From: Lyngbya aestuarii BL J
GTDB taxonomy: Bacteria > Cyanobacteriota > Cyanobacteriia > Cyanobacteriales > Microcoleaceae
Assembly: GCF_000478195.2 (NCBI RefSeq)
Contig: NZ_AUZM01000022.1
Span: 1 to 64,000 of the forward strand
Direction of reading: 5' to 3'
Length of the DNA stretch: 64,000 nt
Translations under genes and position numbers: made by a program
Notes under the pieces: model-generated
What the model was told of the DNA's origin: nothing
The model's database searches: none
The model's input: the letters and a program-made list of their open reading frames with translations, nothing else
Shown: piece after piece, positions 44,172 through 52,963 of the stretch
How the letters are laid out: every line of letters starts with the position of its first letter
How positions within the stretch are numbered: position 1 is the first letter of the stretch

Positions 44172-44884
44172 AGAAGTTGAACGACTGGTGATGAAGTGGG
44201 AAAGGCTATCGTAAATTTGTGCAAATAATGTCCCTTTCCCTCGGGAAAAGGCTAACTTATGAGCTTAAGTTTTTAGTTCGCGACTGCACCCCAACTCAGT
44301 GCGATTGGTTATTAGTCCTAGAGATTAAGGGTAATGAGATGGGTTTCAAGAATTTTTAGGGTTCTTGTTTCCAGTATAGATTGTAGCTCTATCTATCCTG
44401 AAGTAAACTTTCGGGGGGAGTAATCTGTTAAACTGAGGTCTTAAATCTTAATCTTGTTATGCTGTTAATTAATGATTAGAAATATCTCTAACGGATTTTT
44501 TCAATTCTGTTCTTTATTGCTGTTGATCAGAAGTATAACTAACTTTAGAAATCTCCAACACAGCAGAGAGTATCATAAAAAACAGTTTTTGTCAAGCTTA
44601 GTCTGTAGCCTTTCTCAAACAAAACTCAATAAAATTTATTCATAAAGAGCTACAATGTTTGCGAACAATATATGAGAATATTGTGCCTGTGCCGTTTTCT
44701 AAACTCAATCATAGGAGTCAATCAAGCATTGCTCAAACTATTATGCAGCGGTGAACGCATCAAAAGACCTCAATGTAGATAAACAACCGCTATTCGATTT
44801 CACGTAACATTAAATACCGAGTATCAGATCGTTGAATACTCAAAATCCTAAAACCATCGTAAAATTTCTTCATGTGCCTTCTCA
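44172..44884. other. Long divergent intergenic region between the hybrid kinase and the AAA-GGDEF gene
   Basis: A 713-base AT-rich region that must carry both promoters. I see no coding frame with protein character, no tRNA and no strong terminator. ACTTA and TAAGT near 44260 can form a weak hairpin. No repeats of note. Confidence 0.5.
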
Positions 44885-46927
44885 ATGATAATTGATGAAG
44901 TGATACAGGTGCTTAATGCTAGCCTGTCAGAACCTTTAACTTCTCTCCAAGAACTGATACTCCGTCAATCATGGGAGGGAAAAACCTATACAGTTATTGC
45001 TCAGGAAGCCTTTTATGGAGCAGAACGAGTTCGTAAAGTGGCAGCCCGATTATGGTTGTTACTCAGTGAAACCTGGTCTGAACCCATAAACAAAGCCAAT
45101 TTTCGCAAAATTTTGGAGTCCCGTTCTTTGACCCTTGCTCAACAGCAGTTAATCCAAAAGCAATCAGAATCTTTAGTGAGAACCGTTGTCGAATTTCCCA
45201 ATCGTCCTTTACTGTATAACTCTCGCTTTTATATTCCTCGACCTCCCATCGAGGAACTCGCCCATGCAGAAATGACCCAACCCGGAAGTCTGATTCGGAT
45301 TAGAGCGCCTCGAAAAATGGGAAAAAGCTCCCTCATTTTTTATTTGTTAGCTCAAGCAGAAGTTGAAAACTACCAGAGTGTGATTATCGATTTTCAGCAA
45401 GCAGATCGAATTATTTTTAGCGATCTCAATAAACTCTTACGTTGGTTCAGTATTAATGTCACGCGCGAACTCAACTTAGAGTCAAGACTCGATCAATATT
45501 GGGATGAAGATATTGGGAGCAAAGTAAGCTGCACCAACTACTTTCAAGCTTATATTTTAACTCAAATCCAGTCTCCTATTATTCTGGCTTTAACAGAAGT
45601 TGATCGGGTGTTTGAATATCCCGAAATTGCTGGAGAATTTTTTCCGTTGTTGAGATTTTGGCACGAACAAGCTCGCCAGGTTAATAGTTGGCAAAAACTA
45701 CGGATGATTGTTACCTACTCAACAGAAATTTATCTTCCTCTCCAGCTTCATCAATCCCCGTTTAATGTGGGTTTACCTCTAACATTAAAATCGTTTACCG
45801 CTCAACAAGTCCAACAACTTGCTCACCAATACGGATTAACTTGGATCGGAAATTCTCACATCGAACAACTGATGAATATGGTTGGAGGACATCCTTATTT
45901 AATTCAGTTAGCATTTTATCATCTCGCTTTTCCAGAATATCCCTTTCATCAACAATCTGTTATCCAGTCATCTAATTCTACACCTGAAAATGAAGTCTTA
46001 ACTTCTCCTCAAAGTCGCTTTCAAAATCTATTAGAAAAAGCTCCAACGGAAGCGGGAATTTTTAATGACTATTTGCGTCATTTATTGACAAAAATTCAAT
46101 CTGATCCCCAATTAAAAGCTTCAGTTAAAAAGATAGTTGAATCGGATACAGGTGTAGAAATCGAGTCAATTATTGCACACAAATTAAAGAGTCTTGGACT
46201 GATTCATCTAGAAGGTGATCGAGTTCAGCTTTGTTGTGCATTGTACCGTCTGTATTTGACCAAACAACTTTTATCCACTTCGGGGGACGCCCCCCTCTCC
46301 ACATTAATTCCATATCCTGATACAAGTGAGATGGAAGATACTTCTGATTCTGAACAGTTGAAAAAAGAAAACTTAGAATTGCAGCAGCTTTGTAACTTAG
46401 ATGAATTAACTCAACTGGCGAATCAACGTTATTTTAATAGCTATTTGCAAATGGAATGGCAACGTGCATCCCGTAACCAGACTGATCTATCTTTAATTGT
46501 TTGTGATATTGATTATTTCAAAATCTACAATCAAATTTATGGCTATTCTGCGGGGGATGATTGTTTGCGACAAATTGCAAGATCAATTCGAGAATGTGTG
46601 AACCGTCCAGATGATGTTGTTGCTCGTTATGGCGGCGAAGAATTTTCGATTGTACTTCCTCGAACTGATCTTTCAGGAGCAGTATGTGTTGCCGAAAGAA
46701 TCCGTGAAAAGGTAAGATCTTTAGCAATTGAAATTAAAAGCAATAAGTTTGGTGGCTTTCCTGATGAATTTGTCACAGTTAGTGTGGGTGTCTCTCATAC
46801 AATTCCCCATTCAGATGAAGACTATACATCGATTGTACAAGCAACGGAACGCGCACTGTATCAATCCAAAAGAAAGGGACGTAATCGAGTAACGGTGAGT
46901 CAGTTTCAAGCCAGTACAGTGAATTAA
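44885..46927 (+). CDS. AAA-like ATPase fused to a GGDEF diguanylate cyclase
   Basis: A 680-residue protein. Residues 1-80 are a helix-turn-helix-like N-terminal domain (QELILRQSWEGKTYTVIAQE, then YGAERVRKVAARLWLLL) common in cyanobacterial STAND-type proteins. Residues of about 110-450 are an AAA-like NTPase (AAA_35 type) with P-loop RAPRKMGKSSL (about 140-150) and a Walker B-like IILALTEVDRVF. Residues of about 500-670 are a GGDEF domain with LIVCDIDYFKIYN and active-site GGEEF (583-587); RPDD five residues before it fits the inhibitory I-site. So it should make c-di-GMP and be product-inhibited. Coupling of an ATPase switch to a cyclase is unusual. Confidence 0.88.
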   Translation: MIIDEVIQVLNASLSEPLTSLQELILRQSWEGKTYTVIAQEAFYGAERVRKVAARLWLLLSETWSEPINKANFRKILESRSLTLAQQQLIQKQSESLVRTVVEFPNRPLLYNSRFYIPRPPIEELAHAEMTQPGSLIRIRAPRKMGKSSLIFYLLAQAEVENYQSVIIDFQQADRIIFSDLNKLLRWFSINVTRELNLESRLDQYWDEDIGSKVSCTNYFQAYILTQIQSPIILALTEVDRVFEYPEIAGEFFPLLRFWHEQARQVNSWQKLRMIVTYSTEIYLPLQLHQSPFNVGLPLTLKSFTAQQVQQLAHQYGLTWIGNSHIEQLMNMVGGHPYLIQLAFYHLAFPEYPFHQQSVIQSSNSTPENEVLTSPQSRFQNLLEKAPTEAGIFNDYLRHLLTKIQSDPQLKASVKKIVESDTGVEIESIIAHKLKSLGLIHLEGDRVQLCCALYRLYLTKQLLSTSGDAPLSTLIPYPDTSEMEDTSDSEQLKKENLELQQLCNLDELTQLANQRYFNSYLQMEWQRASRNQTDLSLIVCDIDYFKIYNQIYGYSAGDDCLRQIARSIRECVNRPDDVVARYGGEEFSIVLPRTDLSGAVCVAERIREKVRSLAIEIKSNKFGGFPDEFVTVSVGVSHTIPHSDEDYTSIVQATERALYQSKRKGRNRVTVSQFQASTVN

Positions 46928-46958
46928 ATTTTTCAGATTAAATAATGGGTGGGTGCTA

Positions 46959-48158
46959 ATGTTTGTCTCTAGGTATCAGGTTGGTGGCAGTCTCAAAAGT
47001 GATGATTCAAGTTATATCATTAGAACAGCAGATTTGGAGCTTTATCAAGCCCTTAAACAGGGAAAATTTTGTTCTATTTTGGATGCTCGTCAAATGGGTA
47101 AGTCATCTTTATTAGTTAGAACAAAACAACATTTAGAAGCAGAAAAATTTTGTTGTATCTCTCTCAATCTAAGTAGTTTGAGTGACAAAAATACAAATCG
47201 AGAATGCTGGTATAAAGGACTTTTGTTTCAAATTAGTGGCGAGCTAAATTTAATCAAAAAAATCAACTTTAATTTTAATATTTGGTGGAATCAACATAGA
47301 AATCTCCAACCCATTCAGCGACTCCATTACTTTATTCGAGAAATTTTGACCCTTTATCTTCCGCAAGCCCAACTAATTTTCTTGATGGATGAGGTCGATA
47401 GTCTCCTCAGTTTACCTTTTTCTCTCGATGATTTTTTTAGCTTGATTCGATTTTACTATAGTCAGCGTGCGATCGCACTTGAATATAACCGTCTAACTTT
47501 TGCTGTATTTGGTGTAGCAACACCCTCCGATTTAATCAAAGATAGCCTTCAGAGTCCCTTTTTGATTGGGACTGAAATCAAACTTTCAGGATTTAAAGCC
47601 ACAGAAGTTCAACCCTTGATTAAAGGATTTGAAGGCAAAGTCTCTCCCCCTAATCTGATCTTAAAAGAAATATTGTTGTGGACAGATGGACAACCTTTTT
47701 TAACTCAAAAAATTTGTCAAATTATTTGGAAAATTAGTCAGAAAAGGCCGAGAAAACAGATGATGATTCCCGAAGGGAAAGAAAAAAAATGGATAGCAAT
47801 AATTATCTATAATTTTATTTTGCAAAATTGGCAATTTCAAGACGAACCCGAACATTTAAAAACAATCCAAAACCGTCTAACTTATCATCAAGAAAAAACT
47901 CAAAAAAACTTAAAAATTTATCAGCAAATTTTACAAAATGTTGACGTTAAAGTTGATCAGAGTCTAGAACAGACCGAACTCTTACTCAGTGGATTAGTCG
48001 TTAAACAGCAAGGTTTATTAAAAGTAAAAAATCCCATTTATCGCCATGTATTTAACCTCAACTGGGTTGAAGATCAACTGACTCAGTTTCAAGACTTAGA
48101 ACATCAAGATTTAGAATACCAATCCGTTTTCAATAAATCAAGCTTTTCTTCGAGTTGA
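46959..48158 (+). CDS. AAA-like domain (AAA_35) protein
   Basis: About 399 residues of the AAA_35 ATPase family, abundant in cyanobacteria: YQVGGSLKSDDSSYIIRTAD at the start, P-loop DARQMGKSSLL, Walker B LIFLMDEVDSLL and sensor-like FAVFGVATPSDLI. In most relatives this module is followed by WD40, CHAT or receiver domains; here it ends without an output domain. It starts 31 bases after the AAA-GGDEF gene and both carry the same ATPase type, so they probably form an operon and may act together. The GTG at 46953 is an alternative start. Its last 55 bases overlap the convergent pyruvyl transferase gene. Confidence 0.85.
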   Translation: MFVSRYQVGGSLKSDDSSYIIRTADLELYQALKQGKFCSILDARQMGKSSLLVRTKQHLEAEKFCCISLNLSSLSDKNTNRECWYKGLLFQISGELNLIKKINFNFNIWWNQHRNLQPIQRLHYFIREILTLYLPQAQLIFLMDEVDSLLSLPFSLDDFFSLIRFYYSQRAIALEYNRLTFAVFGVATPSDLIKDSLQSPFLIGTEIKLSGFKATEVQPLIKGFEGKVSPPNLILKEILLWTDGQPFLTQKICQIIWKISQKRPRKQMMIPEGKEKKWIAIIIYNFILQNWQFQDEPEHLKTIQNRLTYHQEKTQKNLKIYQQILQNVDVKVDQSLEQTELLLSGLVVKQQGLLKVKNPIYRHVFNLNWVEDQLTQFQDLEHQDLEYQSVFNKSSFSSS

Positions 48159-49027
48159 ACGGTTAAGCCTTCCAGTTGGGAATCTGAACTCAGTTGTTGT
48201 CGTCCCGTTTGAGCAATTTTTAGGAGTTGCATTCCATAAAGTTCTTCTTGTTCTTGCCAAAATTGACTAATTTTTGGAAACTGTAGGAAACTATTTTTCC
48301 AATGGGTAAAAGCATTGAAACCTGAACGAATTCCCCGAGCATACTTTGGATAAGATTTAATCAAAGGAGAAAGAAAATAAGGATAATATTGAACATCAAT
48401 AGAAGAACACCAATCTTGCCATTTAAACAGTAAAATTCTCGGACTGGTTATTATCGGAATCCAAGGAACTCTAAAAGTATCCGCAATAATGGCACCGTGC
48501 ATCGCTTCAGCGAGTAAAACTTCAGTTTGGCTAATAGTAGATAAAACCTCATCAACGGAGGAACGAGGATCAAGATAATGAAACCCAATTTGTTCACAGA
48601 TATTTTGCCAGATGTTATCTGCAAAAGTGGCATGATGAATATGGGGCATATAGGTAAAACGATAATTTTTTTGGGGTGAGGGCTGATATAAACGTCGGGT
48701 TAAAATTGCGCCATCTGTAATTGCTAAATCGGGAGATAACCCTAACTTTTGAGCCGATAATTTTCCACGAACACAATAAAGTTTCCAGTTTTTATCTAAA
48801 GTTTTTAAAGGCTGTTCATAACCCACACCCGTACTAAAAATAATTAACTGTTTTGCTTGAGGAACTCGTTGAGATAAAAATTGATTGAGTAGTGTTCCTA
48901 TGCCTATAAAAGTCGTGGTTTCATCTTCATCAAATAATCCCGGCAAGAGTTGGGGCCACAACCAATTGTTTAGTTGATCTCCAAAGTTATTAGACCCATC
49001 CCGACGCTTGTAATAAAAGAGTTTCAT
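48104..49027 (-). CDS. Polysaccharide pyruvyl transferase family protein
   Basis: A 307-residue GT-B-like protein. The family pattern is seen in YKRRDGSNNFGDQLNNWLWP, FIGIGTLLN, IIFSTGVGYEQP, YCVRGKLSAQKLGL, ITDGAILT and AEAMHGAIIADTFRVPWI. Such enzymes transfer pyruvate from PEP to sugars of exopolysaccharide (CsaB/ExoV-like). It is the last of three genes with overlapping or close ends (48104-51019), so it is probably co-transcribed with the two glycosyltransferases. The 3' end overlaps the convergent AAA-like gene by 55 bases. Confidence 0.85.
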   Translation of the reverse strand: MKLFYYKRRDGSNNFGDQLNNWLWPQLLPGLFDEDETTTFIGIGTLLNQFLSQRVPQAKQLIIFSTGVGYEQPLKTLDKNWKLYCVRGKLSAQKLGLSPDLAITDGAILTRRLYQPSPQKNYRFTYMPHIHHATFADNIWQNICEQIGFHYLDPRSSVDEVLSTISQTEVLLAEAMHGAIIADTFRVPWIPIITSPRILLFKWQDWCSSIDVQYYPYFLSPLIKSYPKYARGIRSGFNAFTHWKNSFLQFPKISQFWQEQEELYGMQLLKIAQTGRQQLSSDSQLEGLTVQLEEKLDLLKTDWYSKS

Positions 49028-50058
49028 CGTTTAAGTGTGTTTAAGGCGAAAGATGCAATTTTAGATTGTCCTCGATTAATCATCCAAGATAGATAGCGAC
49101 TTTCAAGAATCATGTTTTGAACTTGACGGGGTTTAGAACACCATTCATAAAACGCCGCAGTTGCAGTTTCTTCGAGAAAATAACGCCAGTTTTGAGTGAT
49201 TTTATCCCGGTGAATTTGATTCAGTTTTGATTGAGCATTCCGAATTAAGTATTTTCGGATCGTTTGATTGGATTTTAACTGTTTTAGAGCGAAAAGCAAC
49301 TCATTTAAAGAAGTGACTTCTAAATAATGAAAATTTGGTATTCCCTCGGCGCGATAAGCGGACTCGTAACCCAAAACAGCGGGTACACCCGCCAACCAAG
49401 CATTAAAAAGTTTTGTTGCCGGTTTATTAATATATTTATTCTCTTTTCCAAAACTGCGAATAGCAACCACAGCATCGGCTTGACTGTAATCATTCCAACG
49501 AGGATCAATTGTTTGATAATCTGTCCAGTGATTTTTATTAATAATCGGACACCAATTTAAGCCGAGTTGAGACAGGGTATTTTTCCATTCATCGCTTAAA
49601 AGTTCGGGAGCGAGATTATTAAGATGACCAAAAAAAACGACATTTTCAAACCTTTCTCCCCGTTTATAATCCCGAGGAATTAATCCGGGTTGTGGCCAGT
49701 GAGGAATATAATGTCCGGGGTTTATTCTTTCTACTTCTTCAGGATTTTGAACCACATGAAGTTGAGCATAGGGATAGAAATTTGATTCGGCTTTGATACA
49801 AATGAGCAGTAAATTTCTGCCCGGTTTGGATGGTTTATGAACCGAAAGACAGTTGCGATGAGTCAGGACAATTCCAGACTGAGGGAAATAATCGACTAAT
49901 TGACAAGGAAAACCATCTGCTTTTAAACGAAGATAAGTTTGTAAGATCCAAGCATAAATTCCGAGTCCAAATCCTGCCCAATTTTCATTAATATTTTGAG
50001 GTATTGTTTTGGGAAAAAGAGCATGAGGGATGTAAAAATAGATATTTGGCTGAATCAT
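49024..50058 (-). CDS. Glycosyltransferase-like protein (GT-B type)
   Basis: A 344-residue protein. The C-terminal half reads like the donor half of a GT-B glycosyltransferase: NVVFFGHLNNLAPELL, a SQADAVVAIRSFG stretch, NKPATKLFNAWLAGVPAVLG and an E in GYESAYR. The N-terminal half lacks clear motifs. Its stop overlaps the next gene's ATG by four bases and it starts 13 bases after the GT2 gene, so the three act in one pathway, likely surface polysaccharide. The donor and acceptor are unknown. Confidence 0.72.
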   Translation of the reverse strand: MIQPNIYFYIPHALFPKTIPQNINENWAGFGLGIYAWILQTYLRLKADGFPCQLVDYFPQSGIVLTHRNCLSVHKPSKPGRNLLLICIKAESNFYPYAQLHVVQNPEEVERINPGHYIPHWPQPGLIPRDYKRGERFENVVFFGHLNNLAPELLSDEWKNTLSQLGLNWCPIINKNHWTDYQTIDPRWNDYSQADAVVAIRSFGKENKYINKPATKLFNAWLAGVPAVLGYESAYRAEGIPNFHYLEVTSLNELLFALKQLKSNQTIRKYLIRNAQSKLNQIHRDKITQNWRYFLEETATAAFYEWCSKPRQVQNMILESRYLSWMINRGQSKIASFALNTLKR

Positions 50059-50071
50059 TGATTGTTTATTT

Positions 50072-51019
50072 CTAGGTTTTTAACCAATAATAAAAAGGAC
50101 TAATTAAACTATTCCAGTAAAGTTCCAATTCACAACGACTGACTAAATCTGTATTGAGAATTTTATAATAAGTCCAGTAATGAATAATCAATTTACGAAG
50201 ATCATTGAAAATATAAACGATTGTAAAAACAGGTTTTTTCCAAGTTGGAAGTTGCAGCATTCGAGTGTGATAACGACTTAAGCCAATTCCCCGCAGCAGC
50301 TTCAAAAGATAGGATTTTTGTAAGCGATTGTTAGGAATATGATGATCGACTTTCATGTGGGGATTGTGCCAAATTTCCCAACCCGTTTTCCTTAAATAAG
50401 ACAGAATTTCAATATCTTCGCCTTTATTGTTTAAAGACTGGGCTGATACTCCCGTGAAAAAAGGCCGTTCGGGGACGCATTCCAACCAAGCTTGCTTGCG
50501 AATCACCAAACCCGCACCGGGAGGAAATAACCAGCGTTCTAATAAGTCATAACGAAACGTTTCTTCTCCGCGATCAATAATGGCTAAAAAGCAAGCAATT
50601 CGATGGAAATTTTCGGGGGGATTCGCTTCATATAATGGCTTCAGTTGACTTCCGTAAGCCCCCGCTTGAGGGTGCAATTGAGCAAACGAATAAGCCGAAT
50701 AAATCCAATCCGTATGGGGTAAGTTATCATCATCAAGAAAACCAATTAGAGGACTTTTGGCTTCCTTGAAAGCCAAACGTCGGGCAAATGCTATCCCCTG
50801 TTTCGATTCAAAACAATAGCGAATTTGGGGATAATTTTGGGTGCATTCTGACTGGTATTTTTGAATTATTTTTTGGGTGTTATCCGTACTGTTGTTGTCA
50901 ACGATCAGAATTTCCCAAGCCAGGTTTTCGGTCTGCTTTTGAGCAAGGAGCCGTTCCAAAACTTCGGGTAATCGATATTCTCCGTTATAGGTGCAGATTA
51001 CAACCGTAAAATTCATCAT
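50072..51019 (-). CDS. Family 2 glycosyltransferase, HpsE-like
   Basis: A 315-residue GT-A enzyme: VVICTYNGEYRLPEVLERLL, ILIVDNNSTDNT, IGFLDDDNLPHTDWI (DxD metal motif), PPGAGLVIRKQAWLE and NNKGEDIEILSYLR (catalytic ED). The PPGAGLVIRK signature and the C-terminal YYWLK-type end are as in HpsE, a glycosyltransferase of the hormogonium polysaccharide genes of filamentous cyanobacteria; the assignment is by memory of that family and not certain. It heads the three-gene cluster that ends with the pyruvyl transferase. Two adjacent ATG codons (51019 and 51016) are possible starts. Confidence 0.82.
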   Translation of the reverse strand: MMNFTVVICTYNGEYRLPEVLERLLAQKQTENLAWEILIVDNNSTDNTQKIIQKYQSECTQNYPQIRYCFESKQGIAFARRLAFKEAKSPLIGFLDDDNLPHTDWIYSAYSFAQLHPQAGAYGSQLKPLYEANPPENFHRIACFLAIIDRGEETFRYDLLERWLFPPGAGLVIRKQAWLECVPERPFFTGVSAQSLNNKGEDIEILSYLRKTGWEIWHNPHMKVDHHIPNNRLQKSYLLKLLRGIGLSRYHTRMLQLPTWKKPVFTIVYIFNDLRKLIIHYWTYYKILNTDLVSRCELELYWNSLISPFYYWLKT

Positions 51020-51378
51020 AATCAGAAAACAAAGTCAACGATTGAGTTTACATTTATTCAAATTATCATTATCAACTACAACGGTAACAGCGTTCAAGAC
51101 TTTTGCCTCTCATTTTAGAGAAATGGTACTCCGGTAAAATTAGAATGTACGGGTTAATTAGACATTAAAGCTCCGGGCAAAGCAAGGGTTTTTACTGAAT
51201 ATTTACATTAATTTGATACCGGAGAGCCTTTTTTAAAGTTTTGAGCGAATATGCGGTTGATGTTTTAATCTGAGCAACGGGTTAAATTGATCTGAATTGC
51301 CCGGCTGTGAAAAAACTTGATTTCTTGAAAAACTCTGTGATAATATATTTATCTGTTTAAAAAATAACCGTTGAGCGA
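51020..51378. other. Intergenic region between hpsE-like and DUF790 genes
   Basis: A 359-base divergent spacer. It contains a long-range inverted repeat ended by a T-run (51125-51234, listed separately) and AT-rich DNA on both sides. Confidence 0.5.
51125..51234 (+). ncRNA. Candidate structured RNA with terminator-like end
   Basis: GGTACTCCGGTA (51125-51136) pairs with TACCGGAGAGCC (51217-51228) over twelve positions with two mismatches, and six T residues follow at 51229-51234. Inside, AATGT and ACATT can form a small hairpin. The closed 100-base fold with a T-run suggests a small RNA or a leader attenuator of the DUF790 gene 145 bases downstream. Confidence 0.45.
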
Positions 51379-52608
51379 ATGCTACCGAGCGATTTATTAA
51401 GTCATCGTCAACAGGGAGAAACAATTATTCCTCTGCGCCTGAAGATTGACGCTCAAAATTTAGAGACTGCAACTCAGGCAATTTCCTGCTTTCAAAATGC
51501 GGTAAATTCGACTCAGGGAGAACTCAACCAACGCCTCAGTGAATTTGAAGGAGACAGTCCCAATTATCGTCTGCAACGAGGACTAGCTCATATACTCAAA
51601 AGTAGTTTTTGTACCTTTGAAATTATTAGTCCTCTCGAACCTGTTGAATTACGAGAACAGGTGTTTACATTAGCCGCCCAAACAATTCCGAGTGTAGAAA
51701 GTACACAAAAAACATTAGAAACTCTGGCTTTAAATTTATCTCAAAACCTGAAAAGAGAGGTGGTTTTAGATGAAATTAGAGCTGGTTTATATGCCGATTT
51801 ACAAGAAAATAGAATCCTCACTCAATTTGACGAACCGACTCCAGAAGCCTTATTACATCGGTTTAATTTATCTCAAGTTCAGGGGATTTTTTATCGAGCC
51901 AGTGAGATTAAAATTAATGCTCATCGTAATGATCCCGGTGAATATAAGCTCTTATTTCGCTATCTCAAGCTATTTCAATTAATGACCTATATTGAAGGTG
52001 ACGCCGAACATGGTTTTACCCTAACTTTAGACGGGCCAACCAGTTTATTTAAACCCAGTACCCGTTATGGTTTAGCATTAGCTAAAATGATTCCGGCTTT
52101 ACTTCATGTGACTCGCTGGAGTCTCAAAGCTAAACTACAACAACGTGATCCTTATAGTGGAGTCATTCGGACTGGCTACTTTAGCCTCAATTCTGATTGT
52201 GATTTAGTCAGTCATTATCCCCCTGGAAAACCCTATGATAGTATGCTAGAACAGTCTTTTGCCAAACGTTGGAAATCACTAAAAACAGACTGGAAACTCG
52301 AACGCGAAGTTGATCTAATTCCCCTTCCCGGAAGTGTAATGATTCCTGATTTTCGTTTGGTTCATCCGGATGGACGAGTGTTTTTATTAGAAATTGTTGG
52401 GTATTGGCGTCCGGAATATTTACAAAAGAAATTTTATCAAGTTCGTCATTCTGACTGTGATCATTTAATCTTAGCGATTTCCGAACGCTTGAATTTAGAA
52501 AAAGCAGGTGTTAAACTTAATAATATTCCTGCTTGTATTGTCTGGTTTAAAAACAAGTTACAGCCGAAAGCAATTTTAGAGGCGATTGAACCCTCATCAA
52601 AGGACTAA
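51379..52608 (+). CDS. DUF790 family nuclease (archaeal Bax1-like)
   Basis: A 409-residue protein matching DUF790, the family of archaeal Bax1, a nuclease that works with the XPB helicase in DNA unwinding and cutting. The N-terminal half has HRFNLSQVQGIFYRASEIKI and LLFRYLKLFQLM. The C-terminal nuclease core is PD-(D/E)xK-like: D324 in IPDFRLVHPDGR and E338 in LLEIVGYWRPEYLQKK, with a lysine after it. In many genomes the XPB-like helicase gene is next door; none is present here. A role in DNA repair is inferred from the family. Confidence 0.82.
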   Translation: MLPSDLLSHRQQGETIIPLRLKIDAQNLETATQAISCFQNAVNSTQGELNQRLSEFEGDSPNYRLQRGLAHILKSSFCTFEIISPLEPVELREQVFTLAAQTIPSVESTQKTLETLALNLSQNLKREVVLDEIRAGLYADLQENRILTQFDEPTPEALLHRFNLSQVQGIFYRASEIKINAHRNDPGEYKLLFRYLKLFQLMTYIEGDAEHGFTLTLDGPTSLFKPSTRYGLALAKMIPALLHVTRWSLKAKLQQRDPYSGVIRTGYFSLNSDCDLVSHYPPGKPYDSMLEQSFAKRWKSLKTDWKLEREVDLIPLPGSVMIPDFRLVHPDGRVFLLEIVGYWRPEYLQKKFYQVRHSDCDHLILAISERLNLEKAGVKLNNIPACIVWFKNKLQPKAILEAIEPSSKD

Positions 52609-52889
52609 CTGACTTCCATAAATTCCATAACAGGGCCAGTTGAATCTTTAACCATTGCGATTCCTGTAAATCCCCAACGTTGTAAAATCCCTTTTAATTG
52701 AGAACCTGAAATCGATTCTACACTAAAACGGTCAGCCATATCACTGGCGTGTTTATTGAGATAACTTAAGGCTTCAAAATCTTCAGAAAAAAGCAATAAA
52801 AAGCTTTGAACTGAATCAGGATTAGGTCGAGCGGAAACATATTGACCATCGGCTCTAGAACGCAAAAGATAGTAAATTTGAGAATACAT
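52605..52889 (-). CDS. Hypothetical protein (94 residues)
   Basis: A small soluble protein: YYLLRSRADGQYVSARPNP, then SFLLLFSEDFEALSYLNKHA and LKGILQRWGFTGIAMVKD. The mix of strands and helices and the ordinary composition suggest a real, conserved protein, but I do not recognise its family. It converges on the DUF790 gene with a four-base overlap. Confidence 0.65.
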   Translation of the reverse strand: MYSQIYYLLRSRADGQYVSARPNPDSVQSFLLLFSEDFEALSYLNKHASDMADRFSVESISGSQLKGILQRWGFTGIAMVKDSTGPVMEFMEVS

Positions 52890-52963
52890 TTCAATTCAGT
52901 TATTCGAGATTACAAGATGGATAGAAAAAAACGAAAAGCAATCGAATCTTCGGTCTAATTATT

